Positions 17,348 through 27,702 of a stretch of DNA of 64,000 nucleotides are shown one piece after another. A program made the position numbers and the translations under genes. The DNA is taken from the NCBI GenBank assembly GCA_017307755.1, contig JAFKGQ010000007.1, forward strand, positions 310,001-374,000. Reading direction: 5' to 3'. Under the pieces are notes generated by a model. That model made no database searches, was not told where the DNA came from, and saw only the letters and a list, made by a program, of their open reading frames with translations. Source of the stretch: Chitinophagaceae bacterium. GTDB taxonomy: Bacteria; Bacteroidota; Bacteroidia; Chitinophagales; Chitinophagaceae. The stretch's first letter is position 1; every line of letters starts with the position of its first letter.

Positions 17348-18496
17348 TCATTTGATCAGTTCTTCTAATTTTTTATCCAGGTCCGCCCCGCGGAGATATT
17401 TGCCGACAATGACTCCATTGGGATCGATCAAAAAGTTCATGGGAATGGCTGTCACCTCATACAATTTGGCCGCCTCATTATCCCAGCCTTTCAGATCAGA
17501 TACCTGCGTCCAGGGAAGACCGTCCTTTTCCACGGCTGCGAGCCATTTATCCCTATCACCAGGCCGGTCAAGCGATACGCCCAGCACCGTAAACCCTTTA
17601 TCCTTGAATGCTTCATAAGTTTTTAACAAATTTGGGTTCTCACGACGGCAGGGACCGCACCAGCTGGCCCAAAAGTCCACCAAAACCCATTTGCCGCGAA
17701 AATCGGACAGCTTTACAGGCTTCCCGGACTGATCCAGCTGTGTGAAGTCAATGGCAGCAGCGCCTTGTTGTGTTTTCTTCGCTTTCTCTATGCGTGCTTG
17801 TAGTTCCATACCCAGATCTGTTTTCCTTATGGGTTCGTTAAGTGTATAAAAAATCTTTTCAGCAGCCATAGCGTCAAATTCGGGAGGCAATGTAGAATTA
17901 AATGCCTTCAGGGCCATATACTTGTCCGGATGTAACTTTACATATTGCAGCTTCACGTCGATGATCTCCGCCTGGATCTTGTTGGCGCGCTGATCCAGGG
18001 TCGCAATATAGGCCTTATCCCGTTGTTTGGACTCTGGCTGGGCCTTGTACTCATTGTTCAACACATCGTATTTGTCGTAATAGGGTTTTAAAAGCGCTGT
18101 TATATCCCGGTTGTCGTCGTTGACAGGCGACCCCTTTATTTCCGCACGGCTGATCGAGTCCTTTGCCGTCAGGGCAATGGTCTTGTCTTCTATAAAAAAT
18201 GGCAATATATCCGGTCGCGGACGGATAGTGGGATTGTCAACCGTCTCATCTCTTCGAACTACTTTAATATTGGCTTCTTTTGGGGAGCCAACACTACCGC
18301 GAAATATAAAATAACCCTTTTCTACATTGGTCGAATCGATATGGTTTTGACCATTTACTTTATAGAACAGGTATGCCTTTGCCGGCTGGTTCAGTTTTTC
18401 TAATCTTCCTTTTATCACATAGCCGGTCTGCGCCGGCAAAATTGCGGGAGTATACATACCAATCGCCGAAAGGCTGAGTATCACTTTTATCTTCAT
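17348..18496 (-). CDS. TlpA-type thioredoxin with DUF4369 N-terminal domain
   Basis: 382 residues from ATG 18496, which starts the signal KIKVILSLSAIGMYTPAILPAQ; the longer frame from 18541 would overlap the upstream protease gene. Residues about 25-125 form a DUF4369 beta domain (YVIKGRLEKLNQPAKAYLFY), 130-240 is a helical linker, and 250-382 is a thioredoxin fold with the active site WASWCGPC (Cys280, Cys283) and the cis-Pro in VTAIPMNFLIDPNG. It should work in the periplasm as a thiol-disulfide oxidoreductase. Last gene of the sigma-FecR-SusC-SusD-TlpA-S41-TlpA series. Confidence 0.92.
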   Translation of the reverse strand: MKIKVILSLSAIGMYTPAILPAQTGYVIKGRLEKLNQPAKAYLFYKVNGQNHIDSTNVEKGYFIFRGSVGSPKEANIKVVRRDETVDNPTIRPRPDILPFFIEDKTIALTAKDSISRAEIKGSPVNDDNRDITALLKPYYDKYDVLNNEYKAQPESKQRDKAYIATLDQRANKIQAEIIDVKLQYVKLHPDKYMALKAFNSTLPPEFDAMAAEKIFYTLNEPIRKTDLGMELQARIEKAKKTQQGAAAIDFTQLDQSGKPVKLSDFRGKWVLVDFWASWCGPCRRENPNLLKTYEAFKDKGFTVLGVSLDRPGDRDKWLAAVEKDGLPWTQVSDLKGWDNEAAKLYEVTAIPMNFLIDPNGVIVGKYLRGADLDKKLEELIK

Positions 18497-18515
18497 ATGA
18501 TGTTTTTTGAATAAT

Positions 18516-20117
18516 TTAATGGTGTGCACCGTTTTGCTCACCTTTTAAATAGTAAGCATATTGCTTGCTGTCGGATATAATGCTCATCGCCTGTTGAAAA
18601 CTTTCGTTACCTGTATTGACGACCCGGTCATAGTATTGATTGCTGCCGTAAAGTTGTGACGCGATCATCCCCTTCATCTCTAATTCCAGGATCCGCCGGA
18701 CCTGCAGCGGCATCTCCGGGAACATGCCTGCCTCCCGGGCTTTGACCGTCAATCTGGGAAAAAGGTATTCCGGCACTACAAAACGCCCCTGGAAATCTGC
18801 AAATGTGGGATACAGCCCCTTCAGCCTCTGCCGATTGCTATCTACATAAGCAAATACCGTCTCATGAATCCATCCGGAGCCCGATACTGCTTGCAGCCAG
18901 CCGTTGTATTGCGCCGTATCGATGGGTATATACCGGTCCGGCATGATGCCTCCACCGCCGTACACCTTTCGCTTGCTGACCAGCGTAGCAAAAGCCAGTG
19001 AATCGGGAAAATGGATTACGGATACATTGACCAGCTCGCCGCTCGCCAGTCGGGTGGCGGTATTATCTTCATACCGGGCGCCGTGATACGGCTTTTGGAT
19101 AGATCTTCCTGAAGGGGTATAATAACGGGCGCCGGTTAACTCCAGCACAGAGCCATCAGCCAGCCGAAAGCCTTTTTGCATCAAACCCTTGCCAAAGCTT
19201 CTCCGTCCTACCAGCACCGCCCGATCCCAATCCTGCAAAGCACCGGACAATATCTCTGCGGCTGAGGCCGTATTCTGGTCGATAAGCACGACGAGACGTC
19301 CTTCCGGAAACCGGCCAAATCCGCCGGTGTAGTAATAATCCTTGCCATGGTCGTTGCCGACACTGTAAAAAACCATCCGGTCCTTTTGCAGGAATTCGTC
19401 AGCGACGCCGATGGCTTCCTGCACCAATCCTCCCCCATTCCCCTGCAGATCGAGGATCAGGCTTTGCATGCCCTCCTCTTTAAGCCGTTGCAAGGCGCTG
19501 TCAACTTCTTTTCTTGTCGTTTGATTGAACATCCGGAGAGAAATAAAACCTACGGCGCCATTGACCATATAGGCGGACCTGACCGACCTGTCGGGGATTG
19601 AATTGCGAATGATCGCGGCGGTGAAAAGCGTGCCGGAAGTCCTGCGCCACACCTGGACAGCCACGGTGCTGCCCCTTTCTCCCCGCAGCATCTTCATGAT
19701 CGCGTAATTGCTGAGCCCCTGACCAGCAAGCAGCTTACTGTCAATCGCAATAATACCATCGCCCGCAAGGATACCTGTTTTCTCGGCCGGACCACCGGGC
19801 GTAACCTGCGTTACAAACACCGTATCCCTCTCCATCAGGTATTGGATGCCGATGCCGGAGAAGCTTCCGCTCATAGTCTCCTGCATCTGCTGTGCCTCTT
19901 CCCGATTGAAGTACTTCGAATGCGGATCGAGCACCTGCAACATGCCCCCGATGGCCGCGTCTGTCAGCTTTTCCTCCGGTATGCTGTCCACATAATTGTC
20001 CTGGATGGTCTTCATCGCGGCCGCCATCTTCTCTTTCGGATTCATTTGTCCTTCTGCCAGGTGCAGACTGGCGAAATAAGCCACCGCGGTCAATAGCACT
20101 TTCATTCTTCGGCTCAT
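18516..20117 (-). CDS. S41-family C-terminal processing protease with PDZ domain
   Basis: 533 residues. Signal peptide at 1-23 (ending LAEGQ), an N-terminal helical cap with LDPHSKYF, a PDZ domain at about 85-160 (GIGIQYLMERDTVFV, GPAEKTGILAGDGI), and the peptidase core with the catalytic Ser285 in NTASAAEIL and Lys310 in RSFGKG, in the order of the CtpA/Tsp family. The extra 150-residue C-terminal part is helical. The enzyme cleaves unfolded or C-terminal peptide segments in the periplasm. Its start overlaps the stop of the TlpA gene upstream by four bases (ATGA), so the two are translationally coupled. Confidence 0.93.
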   Translation of the reverse strand: MSRRMKVLLTAVAYFASLHLAEGQMNPKEKMAAAMKTIQDNYVDSIPEEKLTDAAIGGMLQVLDPHSKYFNREEAQQMQETMSGSFSGIGIQYLMERDTVFVTQVTPGGPAEKTGILAGDGIIAIDSKLLAGQGLSNYAIMKMLRGERGSTVAVQVWRRTSGTLFTAAIIRNSIPDRSVRSAYMVNGAVGFISLRMFNQTTRKEVDSALQRLKEEGMQSLILDLQGNGGGLVQEAIGVADEFLQKDRMVFYSVGNDHGKDYYYTGGFGRFPEGRLVVLIDQNTASAAEILSGALQDWDRAVLVGRRSFGKGLMQKGFRLADGSVLELTGARYYTPSGRSIQKPYHGARYEDNTATRLASGELVNVSVIHFPDSLAFATLVSKRKVYGGGGIMPDRYIPIDTAQYNGWLQAVSGSGWIHETVFAYVDSNRQRLKGLYPTFADFQGRFVVPEYLFPRLTVKAREAGMFPEMPLQVRRILELEMKGMIASQLYGSNQYYDRVVNTGNESFQQAMSIISDSKQYAYYLKGEQNGAHH

Positions 20118-21598
20118 TTATCTTCGGCTTTTAGGTATTCTATAACAGTTGAGAGCTCGTCCACCAGCTTGCTTGGGCTGCCGGAATATCCTTCGGACGT
20201 ATACCGAAGCAACCCGTCTTTCAATACCACTTTGCGCGGAATGCCCGACGAATTGAAAAAGGGCACGAAGCTGCGGAACACCACGTTCTGCTCACCCGTC
20301 TTTTTGCTGACAGCATCGTGCAGCAGATGGAAGCCGTGATAGCCCTGCCGCTTTACATAATCCACCGATTTAGCCTTATAATCGCCAAACTGCATGGTCC
20401 CTATAAAATAGATCCCTACATTATCGTCCTTGCTGTATTTGTCGATAAGCATCTGCATCCCCGGAAAAGCCTCTATGCAGGGTTTGCACCAGGTCGCCCA
20501 AAAATCGATGACGACGATCTTATTACCCCAGTCACTCGAGCGGACCAGCTGTCCCCCGGCATCTTCCAGCGCAAAAGGCTGGTACTCCCATTTGCAAAGA
20601 TGTTCCCTGACATAACTCTGTATCGCGGTCTGCTCTTCCCTGTTATGCAGCGAAGCCACGTATTTATCGTATCCATCCATTCCGGAATGTTTGGCCTCGT
20701 AGCATTTCTTCAATTCCGCGAACATTTCCGGCGTCACCGCATTCACCGACACGCATTTCTCGAGGAAAGGCTGAATTGCGTCCCTTTCTCCCAGCGTACC
20801 CAGGATCTTCATATAAAGAAGATTTAGATCGGCCGATGCATATCTCCCGCCGGAAGACAAATAATTAAAGTATCCTTTTGCTTCCTGATACTTTTCAAGA
20901 CTGCATAGCAACTGAATATGTGTGCCCAGTTCGTTGTCAAGCTGCTGGTTGGCATTTTCCTGCGCTTTGCCGGCGTCGAAAACGCCCTCTTCGATATAGG
21001 AGCTATCTTTTACCTTGGCAATAAGGTCCCTGATCAAAGGGGTGGATACCCGGTAAAGCGTATCATATCCCACCATTTTAAAGACATAGGCCCGCATGAC
21101 ATTCCAACGATAGATCTCATTTTCCGTCTTGAAATCTATCGAACCGCAAGTGGCCAACAGCTTTCCGAACTGCCGGTCTTCAAAATAGCGCTCTCCCAGG
21201 AGCCGGAAAGTGGTATAGTATATAAAAGCCTGGCGGGCAGGATTGCGATTCCATTCCTGCAGCGGGAAATCTCTGAGAAACCCCTCGCAAAACGCCAGTC
21301 TTTCAGCAGCCGTCTTTGCATCGGTGATATGATGAAAGGCAACGAGCCGTGCAAAAGGCCCCTTCGGATCTTTTTTCACCAGTAATGCTTCCAATTCATC
21401 TGCCCTGGCTTCATCTTTGACACCATACCGGTAGTAATGCTGTATCGACTCCAATCGGTCAAAACTGAGATCCTTCCTGTTTACCAATTCTTTGGGGTCG
21501 GCGTCTTTATATTGCTCATTCCCATTGCCTTGTGCCTGCATTCTGAGATATCCCGCCACCAACAGGCAAGCCAGTATTCCTATCTTTTTGGTCATCAT
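20114..21598 (-). CDS. TlpA-type thioredoxin with long helical N-terminal region
   Basis: 494 residues. Signal peptide 1-23. Residues about 40-330 are almost wholly helical, with a repeat-like pattern (LEKYQEAKGYFNYLSSGG, LLYMKILGTLGERDAI), perhaps TPR-like. The last 155 residues are a thioredoxin fold with FWATWCKPC (Cys371, Cys374). The protein is periplasmic and may hold a peptide or protein client with the helical part while reducing it. It sits 18 bases after the SusD stop on one side and overlaps the S41 gene by four bases on the other. Confidence 0.9.
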   Translation of the reverse strand: MMTKKIGILACLLVAGYLRMQAQGNGNEQYKDADPKELVNRKDLSFDRLESIQHYYRYGVKDEARADELEALLVKKDPKGPFARLVAFHHITDAKTAAERLAFCEGFLRDFPLQEWNRNPARQAFIYYTTFRLLGERYFEDRQFGKLLATCGSIDFKTENEIYRWNVMRAYVFKMVGYDTLYRVSTPLIRDLIAKVKDSSYIEEGVFDAGKAQENANQQLDNELGTHIQLLCSLEKYQEAKGYFNYLSSGGRYASADLNLLYMKILGTLGERDAIQPFLEKCVSVNAVTPEMFAELKKCYEAKHSGMDGYDKYVASLHNREEQTAIQSYVREHLCKWEYQPFALEDAGGQLVRSSDWGNKIVVIDFWATWCKPCIEAFPGMQMLIDKYSKDDNVGIYFIGTMQFGDYKAKSVDYVKRQGYHGFHLLHDAVSKKTGEQNVVFRSFVPFFNSSGIPRKVVLKDGLLRYTSEGYSGSPSKLVDELSTVIEYLKAEDK

Positions 21599-21616
21599 AC
21601 GATGTATTTTAGTTTG

Positions 21617-22984
21617 TTATCTGTCGTTTTGTTTGATCTCTGGATTGAGCTGAATTACTCCGGCAGCGATAGGATATACGTAACGGTTGCTTCCCGGTGT
21701 CAGGGTATAAGTAACTCCCTTGAATACCCTGGTTTCGGTCTCCGCATAGGTGGACTCCAGGCTTAACCTGCGCTGATCGAACCAACGAAGGCCCATGTCG
21801 AACAGCTCTCTTCTCCTTTCAGCCAATACTACTTTCAATGCATCGGGGCCGGTGGCGGCCGTCAGCGCGGTATAGTCTGCCGGGTCAAAACGTTTTATTC
21901 GCAGTCGATTAACCAGGTCCATAGCTGAGTCAGGATAATTGTTACGGGCAAGACCCTCCGCACGGATCAGCATCATTTCCGGAACAGTCGGGCCGGTGGA
22001 AAGATAGTCGCCGCTGAACAAATTGTACTTATACGATCCCCTGCCGGCAAAAGAAGGATAAAAGGATGCTCCATCACGCGTATATAGCGTATATCGTTTG
22101 TCCGTGCTGGTAAAAAAGCTCAACAACTCATTGCTCAATGGCAAATTCAGAAAGCCCGGCGGATAACAGCTTTTCGACAGGATGACCTCCGGGTTATTCA
22201 TTCGTCTGGGATAATTGGACAGATTTGTTACTTTCGAAAGATCCAATACAGAATCCTGTATAGCCAGTGCCTGGGCGGCATTCGTTGCAGCCTGGGTATA
22301 TTGCTGCATGTATAGGTATGTCCGTGCAAGTGTGGCATAAGCCGCGGCTTTGCCCGCGTGCAATTTATTTGATGGCCCCACGGGCAATGAGGGTAGCGCG
22401 GTAGTAAGATCACTGAGGATCTGGTCATAGACTTTTTGTAAGGACGGCCTGGTCAGATTGGCAAATAGGTCGGGGCTCAGCAACAAAGGCGCCGCCAGCG
22501 AGGTTCCGGCAGTGGAAGCCGTATAGACGGGGGCGTACATGTTATTCAGCAAAAGGTAGGTATATGCCCGTTGCACCTTTGCTTCGGCGATCAGCTGCGC
22601 CTTTTGCTGATCCGTCCCATTCTGACTGCTCATTACCCCGCCAATAATCACATTGCAGTTATATATCAGGTTGTACAGCTGATTCCAGGTAGCGTCAGCC
22701 TGTGAAGCCGTATAATAATCCGCCGCCCATGTATAGACATTGTCGAATCCGGCGGTAAGCCTGTTCTCCAACGCGGCCGTACCATTGATATCGACATCAT
22801 CTTCGCTTAACAGCGGGAGACTGGCCGAAGTTTCGAAGGTGTTTACATTATTGAGCAGCGCCTGGTAGTCCGACACATATTTTAAAGAACGCTGATTGGG
22901 TTGGTTCACCTCGACATATTTTCGACAGGATGTCGAGGCCAGAACGGCAAAGGAAAATATGAAATATGAAATATGTTTGATCAT
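21617..22984 (-). CDS. RagB/SusD-family outer-membrane lipoprotein
   Basis: 455 residues from ATG 22984, which starts the lipoprotein signal KHISYFIFSFAVLASTSCRKY; a longer frame from 23017 overlaps the SusC stop and would hide the signal. Family signs: VNQPNQRSL near the mature start, TPR-like helices (AKVQRAYTYLLLNNMY, AAAYATLARTYLYMQQY), PEMMLIRAEGLAR and the final LAERRRELFDMGLRWFDQRRL typical of RagB/SusD. It binds substrate at the cell surface and closes as a lid on the SusC receptor encoded just upstream. Shorter than many SusDs but complete. Confidence 0.93.
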   Translation of the reverse strand: MIKHISYFIFSFAVLASTSCRKYVEVNQPNQRSLKYVSDYQALLNNVNTFETSASLPLLSEDDVDINGTAALENRLTAGFDNVYTWAADYYTASQADATWNQLYNLIYNCNVIIGGVMSSQNGTDQQKAQLIAEAKVQRAYTYLLLNNMYAPVYTASTAGTSLAAPLLLSPDLFANLTRPSLQKVYDQILSDLTTALPSLPVGPSNKLHAGKAAAYATLARTYLYMQQYTQAATNAAQALAIQDSVLDLSKVTNLSNYPRRMNNPEVILSKSCYPPGFLNLPLSNELLSFFTSTDKRYTLYTRDGASFYPSFAGRGSYKYNLFSGDYLSTGPTVPEMMLIRAEGLARNNYPDSAMDLVNRLRIKRFDPADYTALTAATGPDALKVVLAERRRELFDMGLRWFDQRRLSLESTYAETETRVFKGVTYTLTPGSNRYVYPIAAGVIQLNPEIKQNDR

Positions 22985-23003
22985 TGCTTGCTTATTAAGG
23001 TTT

Positions 23004-26000
23004 TTAGAATCCGGCATTAAACGTAATGAACCAGGCGGTAGAAGGCGGCAGATTATTGTAGTTATTGGTGGTAATATAGCTCGGGTCTACTCCTTCCTTG
23101 TTCTTTCGCCAGATGATGCCCAGGTTGCGCGCCGCGATGCTAAAGCTGGCCGATTTTATCGGTAACGTCTTCAAAACAGACATGGGCAGCTGGTAATTCA
23201 ATGAAACCTGTTGCAGTCGGATATTGCTGCCGCTTAATACCAGCAAGTCGGAATTTTTGTAACGGTCTATGCTGTTAAAGTTTACATTGGGGATGCCGGG
23301 AACATTGGTGTTGGCCTCATCGCCCGGTTTACGCCATCGCAACGCCAGATCCTGTTGAGTTCCCAGCACACCATTATAATTGGTGGTCTGATAGTCCGGA
23401 TAGTTCTGAACGGACATACGGCGAAATACATGTCCCATTTCGTAGTTTATCCGAATATTCAAACTAAATGACTTATAGGAAAACGTATTAAAGAAACCTC
23501 CGAAATAAGGTGGTGTTGTACGTCCTTTGTACACCAGATCATCGACGGTCAGACTTGTATTGTACACATCGGCATTCACTATTTTACCAGTCTTATCAAG
23601 TATCTGGGAGCGGCCCTTGTTGTCGAGCCCGGCCCAACGATAGGCGTACAGGTAGTCGGTAGGCAGTCCCACCACCGGCGTGGAACTGGCCACCAGTGTT
23701 ACACTCGTCGGTTTGGTAAATCTGGAATCGGTCACCGTATTGGTATTATAGCCAAAGTTGATCGTTGATGACCATGTAAACGTACGCCCATTGATGATCT
23801 GGCCTGTAATGCCCAGGTCGATGCCATGGCCTTTCATGCTGGCAGCGTTGTATTGAAGGCTGGTCCACCCATACGTGCCATTGATAGGAAATGTCCACAG
23901 GATATCGCTTGTTTTCTTTCTATACACATCGGCTGACAATTGCAGCCTGTTGTGGAACAAGCCCAGATCCAGGCCCCAATTCCACGTCTTTGTCAATTCC
24001 CAGCTCGAGGTAGAATTGGCAGGCGAAATGATGACCCCGTAAGGCTGTCCGGTGATATTATTGATCCCCTGGAAAGATATAATGGCGGCGTTCGTGGCGC
24101 TTAAAGGAACCGTCCCGCCGGTGCCGTAAGTCGCCCGGAGATTTAATGTACTGATCCAATCCATATGCCTCATAAAGCGCTCATCCAGGACATTCCATTT
24201 CACACCGGCGGACCATAGTGGTTTCGCGCGATTCCTTCTGCTTACGCCCAAAAGGGTAAGATCATCAAAGCGAACGCTGCCTGAAAGCGTATACCGGTTC
24301 TGCAGGATGCCCAATGCCGCATTGCTGTAATAAGATAAGAACCGGTTGATACCGCTGTTAATGGTACCGTCGGAGTAACCCAGGTTTTGTGTCCAGCCAT
24401 ATACCGTATTGTAGTATACATTGGGATTGTAAGCGGCAGAGGACTTCGTATCCGGGTCATAGCCATAGCGGGTTTGCTGGAAGGAATTTTGTTTATCCTC
24501 TCTGATTTCCGTGCCGGCCAGGGCATTGAGGCTGTAGATACCCCAATTCTTGTTGATGTTCAATTGTCCACGCAATGAATAGTTATTTCCGTTCGTGGTA
24601 TTGGTGATCAGTTTTGCACCGTAAGGGACGCCATAACTGAGGGTGCCGCCGGGCAGCACGGTAGTGCCTGTATTTAACAAAATGCGCGTATTGTAACTAT
24701 TTACCTCGTCGAGATTATCTGCCTGGCCAATGGTCTTTTGCAAGGAGCCCGCTACATCGATATTTATCCAGCTATTGATCTTCGTATTGATCGATGCGAT
24801 AAAACGAAAACGGTTGGTTTTGTTAATGTTATTACTGTAGCCCAGTTCCTGTACGGGACTGTAACTCCAGGGAAGATACCCCTGCGAAACAAAATTGGTA
24901 GCGACATCATCCTGGAACACCAGGTTCCGTGCGATGGGATTGCCGGCTTGATCGGCGAGCATATCATATGGGCGTAATCCCAGGTTGGTATTGCCGATCG
25001 CATTGATGGCTGCCTGGTTCGAGACACTCGTCGTGTAATTATAGTTGATGCCCGTATTCAGCGTGACCCGGTTATTGAACAGGTTATTGGAAAGATTGGC
25101 GGTTAAAAAGAACGCCTCGGCTTTGTTGCTCCTGAATGCGGGGATGTCTTTGCTATAATTTGTGGAAATATAATAGGTGTTATTCTGACCGCCGCCGGAA
25201 AGTGACAGATTATATTGCTGGGAGACGGCGCGCTGTAACAAAAGGTCCCGGATTTGTTGCCGGTTGTCAAGCCTGCCCAGGGCATCCAGCGCCGAATCTC
25301 TTTCCGCGGCCGTGGCTGTCCCCCGCTGTACTTTGAACATCCATTCAAGCGCCGGGCTGACAGGAGCATTGTAGTTGAAGGGCATCCAGGATGGCGACCA
25401 TTGGGCCGGGTCGGTATAATATCCCAGCTTGAACATCTCCTTTTCCAGATCGACATATTGAGCACCGTTCATCCGGTTCAGGTTCTTTATATTGGCAGGG
25501 TTCGAGATGCTGACATTGGTGCCGAAATTGATGGAAGAGCTATTTTTTTGGCCTTTTTTGGTGGTGATGACAATGACTCCGTTGGCGGCCTTGGCGCCCC
25601 AGATGGAGGTGGCGGCAGCGTCTTTGAGGATCGTGATCGATTCGATGTCTTCGGGATTGTAGCGGCTTAGAATGGCGCCGGAGGCAGATACGCTGTTCAA
25701 TCGTTCGGTCAGGCTCTGATCGATCGCCGGAAAACCATCGATGACGATGAGCGGGGTGCTTCCGGCATTTGTACTGAGGGTATTGATGCCCCGGATACTG
25801 ATGGTATTGGTACGCGGATCCACCCGTACACCCGGCGCGAGCCCCTGTATCCTGTCAAGCAGGTTGTTGGAGGGAACCTGCCTGATAGCCTTTTTGTCGA
25901 TGACGACCGCCGATCCGGTGATCCTTTCCTTCGGCAGCGTCTGGTAGCCAGTCGCTACCACATTCACCTCGGTGAGCTGGCCCCCCTCATATTCCAATTG

Positions 26001-26579
26001 CGCATTGAGCGTGCTTTTTCCATCGAGTGTCAATCTTTTTGGTTGCATACCGATATAGCTGAAAACGATGGCCGACGTCCTTACATGCAGCCGCAGCGTG
26101 TAATAGCCATCACTGTTTGTCGTTACACCCTGGCTTACGGCATATCCTTCCGGCAACACCGACGCGCCGATCAGCGGCAAGCCATTAATGTCCGTTACCC
26201 TGCCGTTGACAGTCTGTATATACAGCTCGGCATTTGTCACCTTCCGGACCCCCGTCGTGCTATCCACCGCATCGGCTGCCGGCGCCTTACGATGATCTTT
26301 TATTATGGCATAATAATTCTTCTGGATGTACAAAAACAGGAATCCTTTGCTGTACAAAAGGTTTTTAAGCACATTTTCAACCGGTTCATCCCGGGACAGC
26401 TTCAGACTGCCACTGACATATACACTATCCAGCAAATGTTCTTCGTAGGCGAACCGGGTGCCGTACACCTGCCTGACCTCTGAAAGCGCTTTGGTAAGCA
26501 GTACCCGTTGCTGAGCCAGCGACGGCTGGGTAAGGGCAATAAAAACCACGTACGCGACGACAAGGCACGTTCTCTTCAT
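23004..26579 (-). CDS. SusC/RagA-family TonB-dependent receptor with STN signalling domain
   Basis: 1191 residues. Signal peptide ends at LAQQ; the STN domain lies at about 25-95 (LTKALSEVRQVYGTRFAYEE, VENVLKNLLYSKGF), the regulatory beta domain at 125-205 (VNGRVTDINGLPLIGASVLP), the plug at about 210-350 (VVATGYQTLPKERITGSA; LKDAAATSIWGAKAANGVI), followed by a beta-barrel ending in AWFITFNAGF. The STN domain links it to the FecR (26601) and sigma (27703) genes immediately upstream, so its own expression should rise when its substrate is present. Downstream proteins (SusD, thioredoxins, S41 protease) suggest a peptide or protein substrate. Confidence 0.95.
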   Translation of the reverse strand: MKRTCLVVAYVVFIALTQPSLAQQRVLLTKALSEVRQVYGTRFAYEEHLLDSVYVSGSLKLSRDEPVENVLKNLLYSKGFLFLYIQKNYYAIIKDHRKAPAADAVDSTTGVRKVTNAELYIQTVNGRVTDINGLPLIGASVLPEGYAVSQGVTTNSDGYYTLRLHVRTSAIVFSYIGMQPKRLTLDGKSTLNAQLEYEGGQLTEVNVVATGYQTLPKERITGSAVVIDKKAIRQVPSNNLLDRIQGLAPGVRVDPRTNTISIRGINTLSTNAGSTPLIVIDGFPAIDQSLTERLNSVSASGAILSRYNPEDIESITILKDAAATSIWGAKAANGVIVITTKKGQKNSSSINFGTNVSISNPANIKNLNRMNGAQYVDLEKEMFKLGYYTDPAQWSPSWMPFNYNAPVSPALEWMFKVQRGTATAAERDSALDALGRLDNRQQIRDLLLQRAVSQQYNLSLSGGGQNNTYYISTNYSKDIPAFRSNKAEAFFLTANLSNNLFNNRVTLNTGINYNYTTSVSNQAAINAIGNTNLGLRPYDMLADQAGNPIARNLVFQDDVATNFVSQGYLPWSYSPVQELGYSNNINKTNRFRFIASINTKINSWINIDVAGSLQKTIGQADNLDEVNSYNTRILLNTGTTVLPGGTLSYGVPYGAKLITNTTNGNNYSLRGQLNINKNWGIYSLNALAGTEIREDKQNSFQQTRYGYDPDTKSSAAYNPNVYYNTVYGWTQNLGYSDGTINSGINRFLSYYSNAALGILQNRYTLSGSVRFDDLTLLGVSRRNRAKPLWSAGVKWNVLDERFMRHMDWISTLNLRATYGTGGTVPLSATNAAIISFQGINNITGQPYGVIISPANSTSSWELTKTWNWGLDLGLFHNRLQLSADVYRKKTSDILWTFPINGTYGWTSLQYNAASMKGHGIDLGITGQIINGRTFTWSSTINFGYNTNTVTDSRFTKPTSVTLVASSTPVVGLPTDYLYAYRWAGLDNKGRSQILDKTGKIVNADVYNTSLTVDDLVYKGRTTPPYFGGFFNTFSYKSFSLNIRINYEMGHVFRRMSVQNYPDYQTTNYNGVLGTQQDLALRWRKPGDEANTNVPGIPNVNFNSIDRYKNSDLLVLSGSNIRLQQVSLNYQLPMSVLKTLPIKSASFSIAARNLGIIWRKNKEGVDPSYITTNNYNNLPPSTAWFITFNAGF

Positions 26580-26600
26580 AAGCGTTGTTTTGATATGGGG

Positions 26601-27638
26601 TTAATATTTGGTGATCACCAACCGCTTGCCATCGCGGTTTACGGTCACATTGAATACTTTTTCTATGACGAAGATGATGTCTTCACCACTTGAAGCCGGA
26701 ATCGTTCCTGTAAGCCTTTTTTGCGCAAGTTCCGGCGATCGCAGGGTAATCTCATATCCGTAGCTGTCTTCCAGGATGCGTAAAACGTCTTCGAGGGAGT
26801 AACCGTCCAGGTCCAGCTCATGCTTTGTCCAGGCGCTCTTTGAAGGTGCATTCGCAGGCGTACTGATCACCGTTTTACGAATGCTGTCGAGAACAAACAC
26901 CTCACCAGGCCGTAGCCACCTCGTAAATCCGGCTTCGCCTTCCTTATCGATGCGCAGGCCTCCTTCCAGCAAGGTAATTTCTACCTGGGAACGCCTGCTT
27001 TTGATATTGAATTGCGTACCGGTGACCGTCACATTCAACCCGTCAACATGCACGCGAAACGAGTCGGACTGTTGCCAGCGGTTTTTCACGGCCACGTGCT
27101 TTACCTGGAAAAAGGCTTCCCCCTGCAACCATAGCTCCCGTGGTTTGGCCGAGCTCCATCCTCTCTTATACTGGATGCTGGACTTTCCATTAAGCGTCAC
27201 CAGCGATCCGTCCGGCAGGTCTATCCTATTGGTAATACCGTAATCCGTCTGATACCGATGCACGCCATGCTGACTCCATTCATATATCACCCAACACATC
27301 GACAATACCGCCGCAACCCTGGCCGGCCATACTACCCTGTGTCTGATTGACGAGATGCGATCTCTTCGCCGGGACACCTGCCTCATCTGGCCTGCAATCC
27401 GATGCCATATCTCACTGCCGGCCGTCACGGGCGGCTGTATTTTTTGCCGATTAAGCAAAAGGATCCAAATCCTGGCTTCTTCCATGGCAGCCCTTAGCCC
27501 ATGATATTGTCCGGCCAGGTTGTCCCAATACCTGGCCTCATCCTCACTGGGATGGAGAACGAACCTGATATAGCGGTCATTCTCAAAAAAATCGGTACTG
27601 CTGTAATCACTATATGGTTTGACCTCCTCGCTCATCAT
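26601..27638 (-). CDS. FecR-family anti-sigma factor
   Basis: 345 residues. Cytoplasmic part about 1-104, membrane span about 105-121 (ARVAAVLSMCWVIYEW), FecR domain about 130-240 (RIDLPDGSLVTLNGKSSIQY, LQGEAFFQVKH), and a DUF4974-like end at 270-343 (LDLDGYSLEDVLRILEDSYG). It holds the sigma factor encoded upstream inactive until the receptor's STN domain signals. It is 64 bases after the sigma gene and 21 bases before the SusC gene. Shorter in its N-terminal domain than the one at 1308. Confidence 0.94.
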   Translation of the reverse strand: MMSEEVKPYSDYSSTDFFENDRYIRFVLHPSEDEARYWDNLAGQYHGLRAAMEEARIWILLLNRQKIQPPVTAGSEIWHRIAGQMRQVSRRRDRISSIRHRVVWPARVAAVLSMCWVIYEWSQHGVHRYQTDYGITNRIDLPDGSLVTLNGKSSIQYKRGWSSAKPRELWLQGEAFFQVKHVAVKNRWQQSDSFRVHVDGLNVTVTGTQFNIKSRRSQVEITLLEGGLRIDKEGEAGFTRWLRPGEVFVLDSIRKTVISTPANAPSKSAWTKHELDLDGYSLEDVLRILEDSYGYEITLRSPELAQKRLTGTIPASSGEDIIFVIEKVFNVTVNRDGKRLVITKY

Positions 27639-27702
27639 GCTCTACTTTTAATTACACACGTTTTTTGATTATTATCCCACAAAAGGAAAAAATAATGAAG
27701 AT

